64,000 bases of DNA from Rheinheimera maricola. GTDB lineage: Bacteria; Pseudomonadota; Gammaproteobacteria; Enterobacterales; Alteromonadaceae. The stretch spans positions 310,001 to 374,000 of the forward strand of contig NZ_JAERPS020000005.1 in assembly GCF_016918075.2 (NCBI RefSeq), read 5' to 3'. Position 1 is the stretch's first letter. Each line of letters begins with the position of its first letter. The notes under the pieces are model-generated. The model was not told where the DNA came from and did no database searches. It saw only the letters and a list, made by a program, of their open reading frames with translations. This document shows, one piece after another, positions 44,205-52,659 of the stretch. Both the position numbers and the translations under genes were made by a program.

Positions 44205-44848
44205 TGGCAAGCATCCATTCTTTGCCAGTGACGCGAAATAACGCTAGGCTGGCTGTCAACTCTGCAGCAACGAACCCAGTTACTATGCCCGAGCAGCCCA
44301 CTACCACGCCACCGCACAATGCAGCGGTGTTTCAGCTAAATGACAGTAAAACCCGGCGCTATGAACAGTTGGTGCGCCATTACCATGCCGACATCTATCG
44401 TTACGGTTATTGGTTGTGTAAAGACGCCGATATCGCCCAGGATCTAGTGCAAGAAACCTTTTTACGTGCCTGGAAAAGCCTAGACAGCTTGCTGGAAGCC
44501 GGCGCCGCCAAGGCCTGGCTTATTACCATACTGCGGCGTGAAAATGCCCGCCGCTTTGAACGTAAGCAATTTGATTACGACGACGCGACTGAGCAAGACA
44601 GCCTGCCCGACGGCGACCAAACCAGCGCTGAGCAGGACTACGACAACGACAAACTGCGCAAGCATATTGCTGCGCTGCCCGAAGAGTACCGCGAACCACT
44701 TGTGCTGCAAGCATTAGGCGGCTTTAGTAGCGATGAAATCGCTAGTCAACTGCAACTGAATGTGAATACCGTTAATACCCGGCTGTTTCGCGCCCGCAAA
44801 TTACTGCGCAACGCCATTGATGTACCTGGGGAGCCTCGCCATGGATAA
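44204..44848 (+). CDS. ECF sigma factor
   Basis: A 214-residue extracytoplasmic-function sigma factor. Region 2 (about 50-115) has YEQLVRHYHADIYRYGYWLCKDADIAQDLVQETFLRAWKSL and region 4 (about 145-205) has LPEEYREPLVLQALGGFSSDEIASQLQLNVNTVNTRLFRARKLLR. An unusual N-terminal extension of about 45 residues, rich in Thr, Asn and Pro, precedes region 2; the true start could be the internal ATG at 44285. The gene overlaps DoxX by the TAATG junction and its own stop lies inside the anti-sigma gene (8-nt overlap). It likely autoregulates this operon; the stress signal is unknown. Confidence 0.93.
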   Translation: MASIHSLPVTRNNARLAVNSAATNPVTMPEQPTTTPPHNAAVFQLNDSKTRRYEQLVRHYHADIYRYGYWLCKDADIAQDLVQETFLRAWKSLDSLLEAGAAKAWLITILRRENARRFERKQFDYDDATEQDSLPDGDQTSAEQDYDNDKLRKHIAALPEEYREPLVLQALGGFSSDEIASQLQLNVNTVNTRLFRARKLLRNAIDVPGEPRHG

Positions 44849-45542
44849 CACCGAATTACAGCAATTATTGCTCGCTGATCCTTTCAGCCAGCACCCTGCA
44901 CTGCAACGTGCGCTCAGCGAGGATGCTAATCTGCGCCAATTTGCCACTGAATTGCAGCAGCAACAACGGGAGTTGGAAGATGCACTGCAGGTGCCAGTAC
45001 CGCCTATGTTGGCCGAGCGCTTACTGCAAATACCTTTGCAGCACAACAAAACCAAGCGCAACTGGTTTACGCCGCTTGCACTGGCAGCCAGCATCGCGCT
45101 GGTGTCGGTATTGGGTGTGCAGCTATATCAGGGCAGCTTAGCAGCAGACATAGGCAGCCATGCCCTGGCGCATGTGTATCACGAACATGACTTTTTGCAA
45201 ACACACGCGCAAACACAAACTCTGGACGAGGTAAATCTGAAACTGGCCGACTTTAATGCCAGCCTGCAAGATTGGCAGGACGAGATTATCTATGCCCGCT
45301 ACTGCACCTTTCAAGGCGTGCGCTCACTGCATTTGGCGATAAAAACCGATAGCGGCTATGCCACTGTGTTTGTTGTACCCAAAGATGCTGAACTGGCGTA
45401 TAGCGCAGAATTTGCCGATGCGCTGTATCAGGGATTAACCCTACCCAGAGCTAATGCCAACATTGTGGTGGTAAGTAACAACGCCGCAGACTTGCAACAG
45501 TTACCACAAAAATTGGCCGATAAACTGATATTCTCAGCTTAG
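44841..45542 (+). CDS. DUF3379 family protein, probable anti-sigma factor
   Basis: A 233-residue protein, starting at ATG 44841, overlapping the sigma gene by 8 nt. The N-terminal cytoplasmic segment (about 1-75) is helical and Gln/Leu-rich (LLLADPFSQHPALQRALSED, ATELQQQQRELEDAL), as in DUF3379 proteins. A single transmembrane helix (LALAASIALVSVLGVQLY, about 84-100) follows, then a periplasmic domain with a pair of conserved-looking features (HALAHVYHEHDFLQTHAQ and YARYCTFQGVRSLHLAIKTDSG). DUF3379 proteins are commonly encoded after an ECF sigma gene, and anti-sigma function is inferred from that arrangement. The periplasmic His residues might bind metal; not proven. Confidence 0.85.
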   Translation: MDNTELQQLLLADPFSQHPALQRALSEDANLRQFATELQQQQRELEDALQVPVPPMLAERLLQIPLQHNKTKRNWFTPLALAASIALVSVLGVQLYQGSLAADIGSHALAHVYHEHDFLQTHAQTQTLDEVNLKLADFNASLQDWQDEIIYARYCTFQGVRSLHLAIKTDSGYATVFVVPKDAELAYSAEFADALYQGLTLPRANANIVVVSNNAADLQQLPQKLADKLIFSA

Positions 45543-45560
45543 CAAACCGGCCAGTGTCGT

Positions 45561-45600
45561 AACGCCTGTCGCATATCGCATGCTGCAGGCGTTCATTTTT
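45561..45600 (+). terminator. Rho-independent terminator of the DoxX-sigma operon
   Basis: An 8-bp stem AACGCCTG (45561-45568) and CAGGCGTT (45586-45593) with a 17-nt loop, then CATTTTTTAT. It lies 19 nt after the DUF3379 stop. Confidence 0.7.
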
Positions 45601-45651
45601 TATGGTTAAAATACTTCGGTGCCGGTCTGGGATTATATTTATGCTCAGTGC

Positions 45652-46071
45652 TTAGAAGCGGTCATTGCCGTGCAGGCCGAGGTTATTTATTTTACGTTTG
45701 CGCAGCAGTTTTAGCAGCAAATTGCGACAACCGCGCAGCAACGGATACAGCACTTTTGCCAGCCGGCGTGATTTGAACAGATGATAATTCAGCCGGTTAA
45801 ACACCCCGCTGCGGCTACTTAGCAACGACAACATATAAATGGCGTCGCTGCCATAATAGCTGTTATCTGCCATTTTCAGCACCATACCCTGGTCAATATC
45901 CAAACCCTGTGCCGTTAGCTCACGCATCACTGCACTATCTTCACGGGCATTAATCAGCTGTAACTCACCGACACTTTGGCGAATACGTACCAGCTGGCAA
46001 TAAGCATTGCAGGCCGGGCAGTCTTTATCGTAAATTAACATAATAGCGGGGGGAGTAAGCTGCTGCGTCAT
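45652..46071 (-). CDS. DUF393 (DCC-type thiol-disulfide oxidoreductase-like) protein
   Basis: A 139-residue protein of the DCC1-like/DUF393 family. The key motif YDKDCPACNAYC (about 14-25) has the CxxC pair after the DxDC feature. The following SAIYMLSLLSS-like region (SDAIYMLSLL) and a basic, amphipathic C-terminus are typical. These proteins are thought to be thioredoxin-like oxidoreductases, often near membranes; the partner is unknown. Its ATG overlaps the stop of the upstream racemase by 4 nt, so both are in one operon. Confidence 0.88.
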   Translation of the reverse strand: MTQQLTPPAIMLIYDKDCPACNAYCQLVRIRQSVGELQLINAREDSAVMRELTAQGLDIDQGMVLKMADNSYYGSDAIYMLSLLSSRSGVFNRLNYHLFKSRRLAKVLYPLLRGCRNLLLKLLRKRKINNLGLHGNDRF

Positions 46072-46781
46072 ACTTTCCCTGCCAATGCCAGCTCAACTGC
46101 CGCTTTGGCATGGATCAACGTGGTATCAAACAGCGGCACGGCAGCATCAGCTTTGCCGACCAGCAAACCAATTTCTGTACAACCAAGAATAATGCCATCC
46201 ACGCCCTGCCAGGCAAGACCGGCCATCATCCGGCGTACGATTTGCTTCGACTCGGGATTTATCACCCCCTGACACAATTCCTGGTAAATAATTTGATGCA
46301 GACTGTCTTGCTCAGTCTCATTCGGCAGCAGCACCTCTATGCCATGCTGCTCACTTAGCCGCTCGCGGTAAAACGGCTGCTGCATAGTAAATTTAGTGCC
46401 GAGCAAACCTACCCGGCTGCAGCCTGCCTGCTTGATCGCCGCGGCAGTGGCATCGGCGATATGCAACAGCGGAATAGCTACCGCCGCCTCAATATTGGCC
46501 GCCACTTTATGCATGGTGTTGGTACAGAGCACAATAAAATCGGCACCAGCCGCTTCAAGCGAACGCGCCGCATCTGCCAGCATAGCACCAGCGGCATCCC
46601 AATCGCCGGCCTGTTGCAGCCGTTCAATGTCATAAAAATCGACGCTGACTAAAATGCATTTTGCACTGTGCAGCCCGCCCAACTGGTTTTTTACCGCTTC
46701 GTTGATATAACGGTAATAAGGTATGGTCGACTCCCAGCTCATACCGCCAATCAGGCCAATGGTTTTCATCTGTATCGTCAT
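46068..46781 (-). CDS. Aspartate/glutamate racemase family protein
   Basis: A 237-residue cofactor-independent racemase of the YgeA/aspartate racemase group. The two catalytic Cys are in FIVLCTNTMHKV and GIILGCTEIGLL. The start (IGLIGGMSWESTIPYYRYINE) is family-standard. ATG 46781 is chosen since GAGGG precedes it by 6 nt; longer frames overlap the upstream RDD gene. The likely substrate is L/D-aspartate or a relative such as homoserine (YgeA in E. coli racemises several amino acids). It is downstream of the RDD gene (14 nt gap) and upstream of DUF393, in a three-gene operon without obvious common purpose. Confidence 0.92.
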   Translation of the reverse strand: MTIQMKTIGLIGGMSWESTIPYYRYINEAVKNQLGGLHSAKCILVSVDFYDIERLQQAGDWDAAGAMLADAARSLEAAGADFIVLCTNTMHKVAANIEAAVAIPLLHIADATAAAIKQAGCSRVGLLGTKFTMQQPFYRERLSEQHGIEVLLPNETEQDSLHQIIYQELCQGVINPESKQIVRRMMAGLAWQGVDGIILGCTEIGLLVGKADAAVPLFDTTLIHAKAAVELALAGKV

Positions 46782-46795
46782 GTTGCCCTCAGCAC

Positions 46796-47227
46796 TCATT
46801 CTTCGCTTTTGTGACGAAGCACCACTGTACCAGCTAATTTGTCGTGCCAACCCTGCTTGCGTTTATCAATGCCAATCCAAATAAACCCAAGCCCCAACGG
46901 CAGCGTTGACACAATATAGGCAAAATACCGGCCGATAGCCTGGCCAAGACGCATTTTATTGCCCGTTGTCGCGTCAACTATTTTTAGTTTTGTCGCCATT
47001 TTCCCAGGTGTACCGAGAAAGCGTAACCAAAACCATATCGTGGCGATTAAAGGCATAATGTAATTCAACATAACATCCCAAAAACCATAAATCATCTTGC
47101 TGCCAGTCCAATAATCTTCACCATAAATGATACTTAGCGGCAAAATAAACACGATAAACATGACCACCATATCAATTAATACGGCGCCACATCTGATCCA
47201 AAAACCGGCATACTCTTTGTTGTCCAT
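46796..47227 (-). CDS. RDD family membrane protein
   Basis: A 143-residue membrane protein with three hydrophobic stretches. The start GFWIRCGAVLIDMVVMFIVFIL has the Arg-Asp arrangement that names the RDD family (R at 12, D at 19), and the second signature TPGKMATKLKIVDATTGN follows. A last helix before IDKRKQGWHDKLAGTVVL completes the family pattern. RDD proteins have been linked to ion/proton exchange in some halotolerant bacteria; the role here is unknown. GGAG lies about 7 nt before the ATG at 47227. It is the first gene of an operon with the racemase and DUF393. Confidence 0.9.
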   Translation of the reverse strand: MDNKEYAGFWIRCGAVLIDMVVMFIVFILPLSIIYGEDYWTGSKMIYGFWDVMLNYIMPLIATIWFWLRFLGTPGKMATKLKIVDATTGNKMRLGQAIGRYFAYIVSTLPLGLGFIWIGIDKRKQGWHDKLAGTVVLRHKSEE

Positions 47228-47505
47228 ACTGTAAAACTCCTCATTATTAACAATTGGATCAGGCCCTCAACGTTACGTTTTAGGTATCAACTCTGGCAGC
47301 ACTATCCAGAAAAGTTACTGCCACCTTAACGCCACCGCAGATTTGCTGCGACTTTTTGCTGCATATCACTCCAAATTTGGTTCCACGCCCAATCTTCCAG
47401 CACCACACCACGTATTTACCAATATTTAACCAACAGTGTTGGAAAGTACAAAAAACGCGCTGATCCTCTTTTTGAAAAGTAAGAAATAAATAAGGGAAAC
47501 ACGAA

Positions 47506-48072
47506 ATGATTCGAGCATTATTAATCATAAGCTTAGGGATGGGTGGCGGGGTTAACACTCTGTACGCAGAGGAAAATTTACCTAGCCCAATGCACCAGCC
47601 ACAGGTAAAACAACAACTGAGTTGCTCACATTGGCCGGCCGATAAGTTATTGTCGCCAACTGATGCTGCGATGCCAGACTTTTTAAAAGGCAACCCGAGT
47701 TGCTTGCAAGACTTAAAGAAGGTTGAGTTTGCGCCAAAGCAAACTATGAAAGAATACTCTGACATGTATAAGCGCTTTAACGAAATTTACGCCCAACTTG
47801 ATGATACGAAAAGCAGAGTTGAGTTTACACTGGGTTTTATTACTGAAGTGTCAAAAATCCATCAGATTGGAATAACCAAGTCAATACATGGAAGATATGC
47901 ACTTCAATTTGGCATTAAATTGAATGGATATGTCGATTCAATGCTAATGTTTATAACAAGCCATGAGAACGATGGTTATCAATTAACAGAAAAAGATTAT
48001 TTGGATTTTGGTGATTCAGTAGTAAATACCGCAGCTTTAAAAAGTCGCATTAATTATGTTATTCACGGATAA
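47506..48072 (+). CDS. Orphan secreted protein, 188 residues
   Basis: A protein with a probable signal peptide (residues 1-21, hydrophobic LLIISLGMGGGV, cut near LYAEE). It has few recognisable features. The N-terminal half contains two Cys (CSHWPADKLL and PSCLQDLKK) that might form a disulfide. The second half is helical, with FNEIYAQLDDTKSRVEFTLGFITEV and an Asp/Tyr-rich end. GGGAAAC is the ribosome site. DNA in the second half (47740-48070) is visibly more AT-rich than the neighbouring genes, which hints at a recently acquired gene. It is preceded by about 280 bp of non-coding DNA and ends at a bidirectional terminator. No function can be offered. Confidence 0.7.
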   Translation: MIRALLIISLGMGGGVNTLYAEENLPSPMHQPQVKQQLSCSHWPADKLLSPTDAAMPDFLKGNPSCLQDLKKVEFAPKQTMKEYSDMYKRFNEIYAQLDDTKSRVEFTLGFITEVSKIHQIGITKSIHGRYALQFGIKLNGYVDSMLMFITSHENDGYQLTEKDYLDFGDSVVNTAALKSRINYVIHG

Positions 48073-48093
48073 AAGCGGTTTTAGACAAAGTAA

Positions 48094-48116
48094 AAACCTG
48101 CAGTCGCAGGTTTTTC
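48094..48116. terminator. Bidirectional terminator
   Basis: An 8-bp stem AAACCTGC (48094-48101) and GCAGGTTT (48106-48113), loop AGTC, with T5 on the right and A-rich sequence on the left. It serves the orphan gene on the plus strand and the monooxygenase-like gene on the minus strand. Confidence 0.85.
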
Positions 48117-48123
48117 ATTGAAG

Positions 48124-48477
48124 CTATGACGCAAATTTTGGCGCGTCAAAATTGGCAGGTTCGTCGCTGTAAATACATACATTCCAGTCTGCAGCCAGGC
48201 CGTCTTCTGCTAAACAGTAGGTTTCAAAGAAGTGCTTTATTTCGCCGCGCTGGCAGTGCGCTTCAAAGCTTGGCAAGTCGGCCCATATTTCGTTAAAAGC
48301 AATCGGGAAGCTTTTGCCCTCAGCAAAGGGGCTGGCTATTTGCCGGGTAACGGTATATTGCAGGCAGCCATCTTCGCGGTTGCTGTTTGGCTCTAAGCTT
48401 TGCAGCACTTTAAACAACTCGTCAGCCTTGCCCGGCTTGGGCAAAAACTGGGCGATACAATAGACTTTTTTTGACAT
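48124..48477 (-). CDS. Antibiotic biosynthesis monooxygenase (ABM) domain protein
   Basis: A 117-residue dimeric alpha-beta barrel protein with the ABM-like pattern: VYCIAQFLPKPGKADELFKVLQSL, EDGCLQYTVTRQ, FNEIWADLPSFEAHCQRGEIKHFFE. Members such as YgiN and HmoA-type proteins act as quinone monooxygenases or heme-degrading enzymes, but the name is generic. It follows nhaD on the minus strand after 24 nt, so it could belong to its transcript. AAGGA precedes the ATG at 48477. Confidence 0.88.
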   Translation of the reverse strand: MSKKVYCIAQFLPKPGKADELFKVLQSLEPNSNREDGCLQYTVTRQIASPFAEGKSFPIAFNEIWADLPSFEAHCQRGEIKHFFETYCLAEDGLAADWNVCIYSDEPANFDAPKFAS

Positions 48478-48501
48478 AACTTATCCTTTACAACGACCGC
48501 G

Positions 48502-49953
48502 TTAATGCCCTGACGGGCTGCCGAAAATCAGAAACAACTCGGCATTCAAATACAAATGCGTCACCACACTGGCTGCATAGCCCAACAGTATGACCGGCGC
48601 CCATTTTAAGTGGCCAACAAAGGTATAATACCCGCGCGCCTGGCCCATTAACGCGACACCCGCCGCCGAGCCAATAGACAATAAACTGCCGCCGACACCG
48701 GCGGTTAACGTAATTAGCAACCACTGGCCATGTGACATATCCGGTTGCATGGTTAATACCGCAAACATTACCGGAATGTTATCCACCACAGATGACATTA
48801 AGCCTAATACAACGTTGGCTATAGTAGGATTCCCGCCACCGTATAAACTGCTGGATAACATTTCCAGATAGCCAATATAACCCAGGCCACCAACACACAT
48901 TACCACGCCGTAGAAGAACAATAAGGTATCCCATTCGGCGCGGGCAATCCGGTTAAATACATCAAACGGCACAATTTGCCCCAAGGCCCGCACCCTCTCG
49001 ATATCACCCTCACGCTCGGCCATCGCCCGCTTACGCGCCAGTGAGCCTGGCAAAGTTTTACGCAGGAAAAAGCCGAAGAACTGCAGCAATCCGAGGCCGG
49101 TCATCATACCCAGTACCGGTGGCAGATCCAGCCAGGAGTGGTACAACACTGCTAGCGCGATGGTGGCTAAAAACAAGGTTAAAATGCGCAGCGCACCGCG
49201 CTTTAACTCAACATCTTCCTGCAACGCCGCCGGATACCTGCGCTCAACAAACAGGCTCATAATAATAGCCGGCACCAGGTAGTTAACCAGCGCGGGGATA
49301 AATAAGGTAAAGAATTCATTAAAGGTAATAATACCGGCTTGCCACACCATTAGCGTGGTGATGTCGCCAAACGGGATAAAAGCACCGCCAGCATTGGCGG
49401 CCACCACAATATTGACACACATCAGGTTAATAAAGCGCTTATCGCCCTCAGCCACTTTCATTACTACCGCGCACATCAGCATGGCGGTGGTCATATTGTT
49501 GGCAAAAGAGGAAATAATAAAGGCCAGAATGCCGCTGATCCAAAACAGGGTACGATAGCTAAAACCGCGGCGGATCATCCAGGCGCGCAGTGCATCAAAC
49601 AGGCGCCGCTCTTCCAGCGCACTAATGTAGGTCATCGCTACCAGTAAAAACAGCATTAACTCGGCAAATTCAAGCAAGGTATGGCGAAACGCTTCAGCCG
49701 TAACGCCCGGGATGCCGTCCTGCATGTAGCGCCAGGCGATTAATGCCCAGATAACACCGGCAGCGACCAGCACTGGCTTGGACTTACGCAGATGAATTTT
49801 TTCTTCTGCCATCACCAGCAAATAAGCCAGGATAAACAGCACAAGGGAGGCAACACCCACAGGCGACAACGTTAAATTCAGGCTTCCGGTTGCGGCTAAG
49901 GCCGCCGGAGAATACCCCGCACACAGCAACAGGCACAGCAAAAACAGCTTCAC
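48502..49953 (-). CDS. nhaD: Na+/H+ antiporter NhaD, copy 1
   Basis: A 483-residue sodium/proton antiporter of the NhaD family (ion transporter superfamily). It starts with a signal-like helix (LLCLLLCAGYSPAALAATG) as found in Vibrio and Alkalimonas NhaD. Then come a conserved EEKIHLRKSKPVLVAAGVIW segment and about twelve membrane helices, with NNMTTAMLMCAVVMKVAEGDKRFINL and NAGGAFIPFGDITTLMVWQAG as the ion-path candidates. NhaD exchanges Na+ or Li+ for protons at alkaline pH. It is closely similar to the second copy just upstream, with a hairpin and 82 bp between them, suggesting tandem duplication. The ATG at 49953 follows GTCAAACC, a weak ribosome site. Confidence 0.93.
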   Translation of the reverse strand: MKLFLLCLLLCAGYSPAALAATGSLNLTLSPVGVASLVLFILAYLLVMAEEKIHLRKSKPVLVAAGVIWALIAWRYMQDGIPGVTAEAFRHTLLEFAELMLFLLVAMTYISALEERRLFDALRAWMIRRGFSYRTLFWISGILAFIISSFANNMTTAMLMCAVVMKVAEGDKRFINLMCVNIVVAANAGGAFIPFGDITTLMVWQAGIITFNEFFTLFIPALVNYLVPAIIMSLFVERRYPAALQEDVELKRGALRILTLFLATIALAVLYHSWLDLPPVLGMMTGLGLLQFFGFFLRKTLPGSLARKRAMAEREGDIERVRALGQIVPFDVFNRIARAEWDTLLFFYGVVMCVGGLGYIGYLEMLSSSLYGGGNPTIANVVLGLMSSVVDNIPVMFAVLTMQPDMSHGQWLLITLTAGVGGSLLSIGSAAGVALMGQARGYYTFVGHLKWAPVILLGYAASVVTHLYLNAELFLIFGSPSGH

Positions 49954-49982
49954 GGTTTGACCCTCAGGTTATAACGAATAGA

Positions 49983-50000
49983 GCCCGGCGAATGCCGGGC
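49983..50000 (-). other. Hairpin between the two nhaD genes
   Basis: A 7-bp perfect GC-rich stem GCCCGGC (49983-49989) and GCCGGGC (49994-50000), loop GAAT. On the minus strand only TCTATTCG follows, so termination would be partial. It may set different expression of the two copies. Confidence 0.5.
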
Positions 50001-50035
50001 GCTTAGTATAAAGCAAACTTAGTTAGAATAATTGC

Positions 50036-51487
50036 TCAGCTTACGCCAAAAACACTAAAACTGGCTTTATTCAGCCATAAGTGCACTAAAATGCTGGCGA
50101 TATAGCCCAGCAATATGGCGGGTGCCCATTTTAAGTGGCCGGCAAAGGTATAATAGCCGCGAGCCTGCCCCATTAACGCGACACCGGCAGCCGAGCCTAT
50201 CGACAACAAGCTACCACCAACGCCGGCAGTTAAGGTGATTAACAACCAATGGCCGTGCGACATTTCAGGTTGCATGGTGAGGACGGCAAACATCACCGGA
50301 ATGTTGTCGATTACCGCAGAAATAAGCCCCAGCGCCACATTGGCCCAGGTTGCATCCCACTGGGTGTACAGCAGATCAGACATCATCGCCAGATACCCCA
50401 TAAAGCCCAAACCACCCACGCACATCACCACACCGTAGAAGAATAATAACGTGTCCCACTCTGCCCGCGAAACCCGGCTAAATACATCAAAAGGCACCAC
50501 CTGGCCCAAGGCTTTAATGCGTTCCATATCTCCGTCACGTTCTGCCATAGCGCGCTTGCGCGCCAAAGACCCCGGCAGCGAGAGTTGTAAAAAATAACCA
50601 AAAAATTGCAGGTAGCCCAGACCTGTCATCATGCCAAGTACCGGTGGCAGGTGCAGCACGGTATGAAACGCTACCGCCGTGGCAATGGTTAATAAAAACA
50701 GCGTTAAAATGCGCAGCGCCCCACGCTTCAATTCAATATCATCCTCAAGTGCGGCCGGTTTACGCTTTTCAACAAATACGCTCATGAGTACTGCCGGAAC
50801 CAGATAATTTACTACCGCGGGCACAAACAACACTAAAAACTCGGCAAAATTCAGCAAGCCGGCCTGCCACACCATAAGCGTAGTAATATCACCGAAGGGG
50901 CTAAAAGCACCGCCAGCATTAGCGGCGACCACAATGTTAATACAGCACAGGTTAATGAACTTTTTATCGCCCTCGGCTACTTTCATTACCACTGCACACA
51001 TTAACAAAGCGGTGGTTAAGTTATCGGCGATGGGTGAAATAAAAAATGATAATACCCCCGTGATCCAGAACAGCTGGCGATAGCTAAAGCCTTTACGCAC
51101 CAACCAACTGCGTAGCACATCAAATAACCTGCGCTCTTCCAACGCATTGATATACGTCATGGCCACCAGCAAAAACAGCATCAGCTCGGCAAATTCGAGC
51201 AACGTATGGCGAAACGCAGCTTCAGACTCTGCCGGGTGGCCAGCCTGGACGTACTGCCAACCAATTAACGCCCAGATAATGCCCGCGGCCACCAACACAG
51301 GTTTTGACTTGCGTAAATGAATTTTTTCTTCAGCCATTACCAGCGCATAAGCCAGCACAAAAATACCGATGGCGACGAAACCAGTGATACTGGCGGTTAA
51401 ATCTACCGCACCCACTGCGGCAGACGCCGCCGGTGCAAACAGGCTCAGCAGCAGGGCTGGCCAAAATAATAGTTTTTGCTTTTGCAT
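50036..51487 (-). CDS. nhaD: Na+/H+ antiporter NhaD, copy 2
   Basis: A 483-residue paralogue of the neighbouring antiporter, from ATG 51487 (a TTG at 51499 is unlikely). The signal-like N-terminus LLFWPALLLSLFAPAASA differs, but the core is nearly the same: EEKIHLRKSKPVLVAAGIIW, DNLTTALLMCAVVMKVAEGDKKFINL, NAGGAFSPFGDITTLMVWQAG and the last third with LSIGSAAGVALMGQARGYY. Differences lie mostly in the loops. In copy 2, SPIADNLTTAL and AFSPFGD replace SSFANNMTTAM and AFIPFGD. These changes are near presumed ion-binding positions, so the copies may differ in ion choice or pH range. The gene upstream is a universal stress protein with its own terminator. Confidence 0.93.
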   Translation of the reverse strand: MQKQKLLFWPALLLSLFAPAASAAVGAVDLTASITGFVAIGIFVLAYALVMAEEKIHLRKSKPVLVAAGIIWALIGWQYVQAGHPAESEAAFRHTLLEFAELMLFLLVAMTYINALEERRLFDVLRSWLVRKGFSYRQLFWITGVLSFFISPIADNLTTALLMCAVVMKVAEGDKKFINLCCINIVVAANAGGAFSPFGDITTLMVWQAGLLNFAEFLVLFVPAVVNYLVPAVLMSVFVEKRKPAALEDDIELKRGALRILTLFLLTIATAVAFHTVLHLPPVLGMMTGLGYLQFFGYFLQLSLPGSLARKRAMAERDGDMERIKALGQVVPFDVFSRVSRAEWDTLLFFYGVVMCVGGLGFMGYLAMMSDLLYTQWDATWANVALGLISAVIDNIPVMFAVLTMQPEMSHGHWLLITLTAGVGGSLLSIGSAAGVALMGQARGYYTFAGHLKWAPAILLGYIASILVHLWLNKASFSVFGVS

Positions 51488-51524
51488 AATAAGTAACAAC
51501 AGTTCCTGGTTAACGTTACGGGTA

Positions 51525-51548
51525 GAAAAAACCCGGCGACTGGCCGGG
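51525..51548 (-). terminator. Rho-independent terminator of the universal stress protein gene
   Basis: On the minus strand, stem CCCGGC/GCCGGG (51543-51548 with 51532-51537) with loop CAGTC/GACTG and a following T6 tract. It lies just past the stop codon at 51557 and before the nhaD copy 2 start. Confidence 0.8.
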
Positions 51549-51556
51549 CTTCGGGT

Positions 51557-52411
51557 TTAACGTAGGATCAGCAGTGAGCATTTCGCCTTGCAGATCATGG
51601 CAGTGGTGGTGCTGCCAACAATAAACTGCCTGATGCGCGAGTGGCCATAAGCCCCCATCACCATCAGGTCAATAACCTGTTCTTGCTGATACTGGTTCAG
51701 CACCGCCTCTGGCTCGCCAGCGACAATAGCGGTTTTAGTATCAAAACCGGCACTACGTAAAATGTCTGCTGCCTGCTGTATCTGCTGTTGAGTTTGCTCA
51801 GTTTCAGCAGCAGCCATGACCAAATGTACCGGTAAACCTTGACCTAATGGGCTGGCTGCGAGCATTTGTACACTTTTAATCGCGGTAGCGCTGCCATCAA
51901 ATGCCAGCATGATACGTTTGGGTTCAGTGTAACGCTGTTGAGTCAGCAGTATGGGTTTGTTTAAGCTACGAATAACCCGTTCCACATGCAGCCCCATATG
52001 CCCATGGGCATCAGCACTACTAAAACCGCGCTTGCCCAACACCATCAAACGGCACTCTGGCTCCAATTCAGTCAGACTGTCAACCAACGAACCATGGCGC
52101 AAACGTTCGTCTACTGCTTTAACACCGGCTTGCTCAGCACGGGCTTTGGCGGCAGTTAAAATGCTGCGACCACGTTGCAATGCCAACTTGCTGTGTTTTT
52201 CGTCCAGCTCGGCCAGTTGCTGTAACAACAACTCTTGCGAGCCTAAGCCGATACTGCCACTTAAATCGGGGGTATGTGTGTGCTGCGCCTTGTCCAGCAC
52301 ATGCAACAAAGACAGCTCCACATCAAGCTTATTTGCAGACCACACCGCATAATCACACACTGCTTCGGCATACAGCGAAGCATCTATGCAAGCCAGTACT
52401 TTAGTTGTCAT
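51557..52411 (-). CDS. Tandem-domain universal stress protein (UspA family)
   Basis: A 284-residue protein with two Usp domains. The first begins KVLACIDASLYAEAVCDYAVWSA and the second KRIMLAFDGSATAIKSVQMLAAS. The second keeps the ATP-binding pattern G-x2-G-x9-G-S-T (VMGAYGHSRIRQFIVGSTTT); the first has VLGKRGFSSADAHGHMGLHVE, a weaker version. Tandem Usp proteins support survival under salt, oxidative and starvation stress, and some regulate transporters. Its position directly upstream of two NhaD antiporters on the same strand suggests a link to salt or alkaline stress, though a terminator separates them. ATG 52411 gives the family-like start MTTKVLACID; longer in-frame starts to 52474 are less supported. 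Confidence 0.9.
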   Translation of the reverse strand: MTTKVLACIDASLYAEAVCDYAVWSANKLDVELSLLHVLDKAQHTHTPDLSGSIGLGSQELLLQQLAELDEKHSKLALQRGRSILTAAKARAEQAGVKAVDERLRHGSLVDSLTELEPECRLMVLGKRGFSSADAHGHMGLHVERVIRSLNKPILLTQQRYTEPKRIMLAFDGSATAIKSVQMLAASPLGQGLPVHLVMAAAETEQTQQQIQQAADILRSAGFDTKTAIVAGEPEAVLNQYQQEQVIDLMVMGAYGHSRIRQFIVGSTTTAMICKAKCSLLILR

Positions 52412-52659
52412 AAGGTATCTCATGCTCGTAAAACATTGCAGGTTAATCGACAATTGAGGCTGCTTTGCTGGCAAAATCTAGCCGATAGCATAACGCCTGA
52501 AACAGCAAATACTATGCAACCTTAGTGGTATAACACAGTGCAGTATTAGTAGATGTGTTAAGCCAGGCGCAAAGCAAGCGCGGTAAACGGCGGGGCAGTG
52601 TAACAAAAAAGCGCCAGCCGTAACAACCGCGTAACGGTGATTTTAACGCTGAAATGCCG

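Noticed and set aside
47280..47765. 161-codon minus-strand frame overlapping the orphan secreted protein
   Set aside because: No ribosome site, no protein-like pattern, and the plus-strand frame has a signal peptide and ribosome site.
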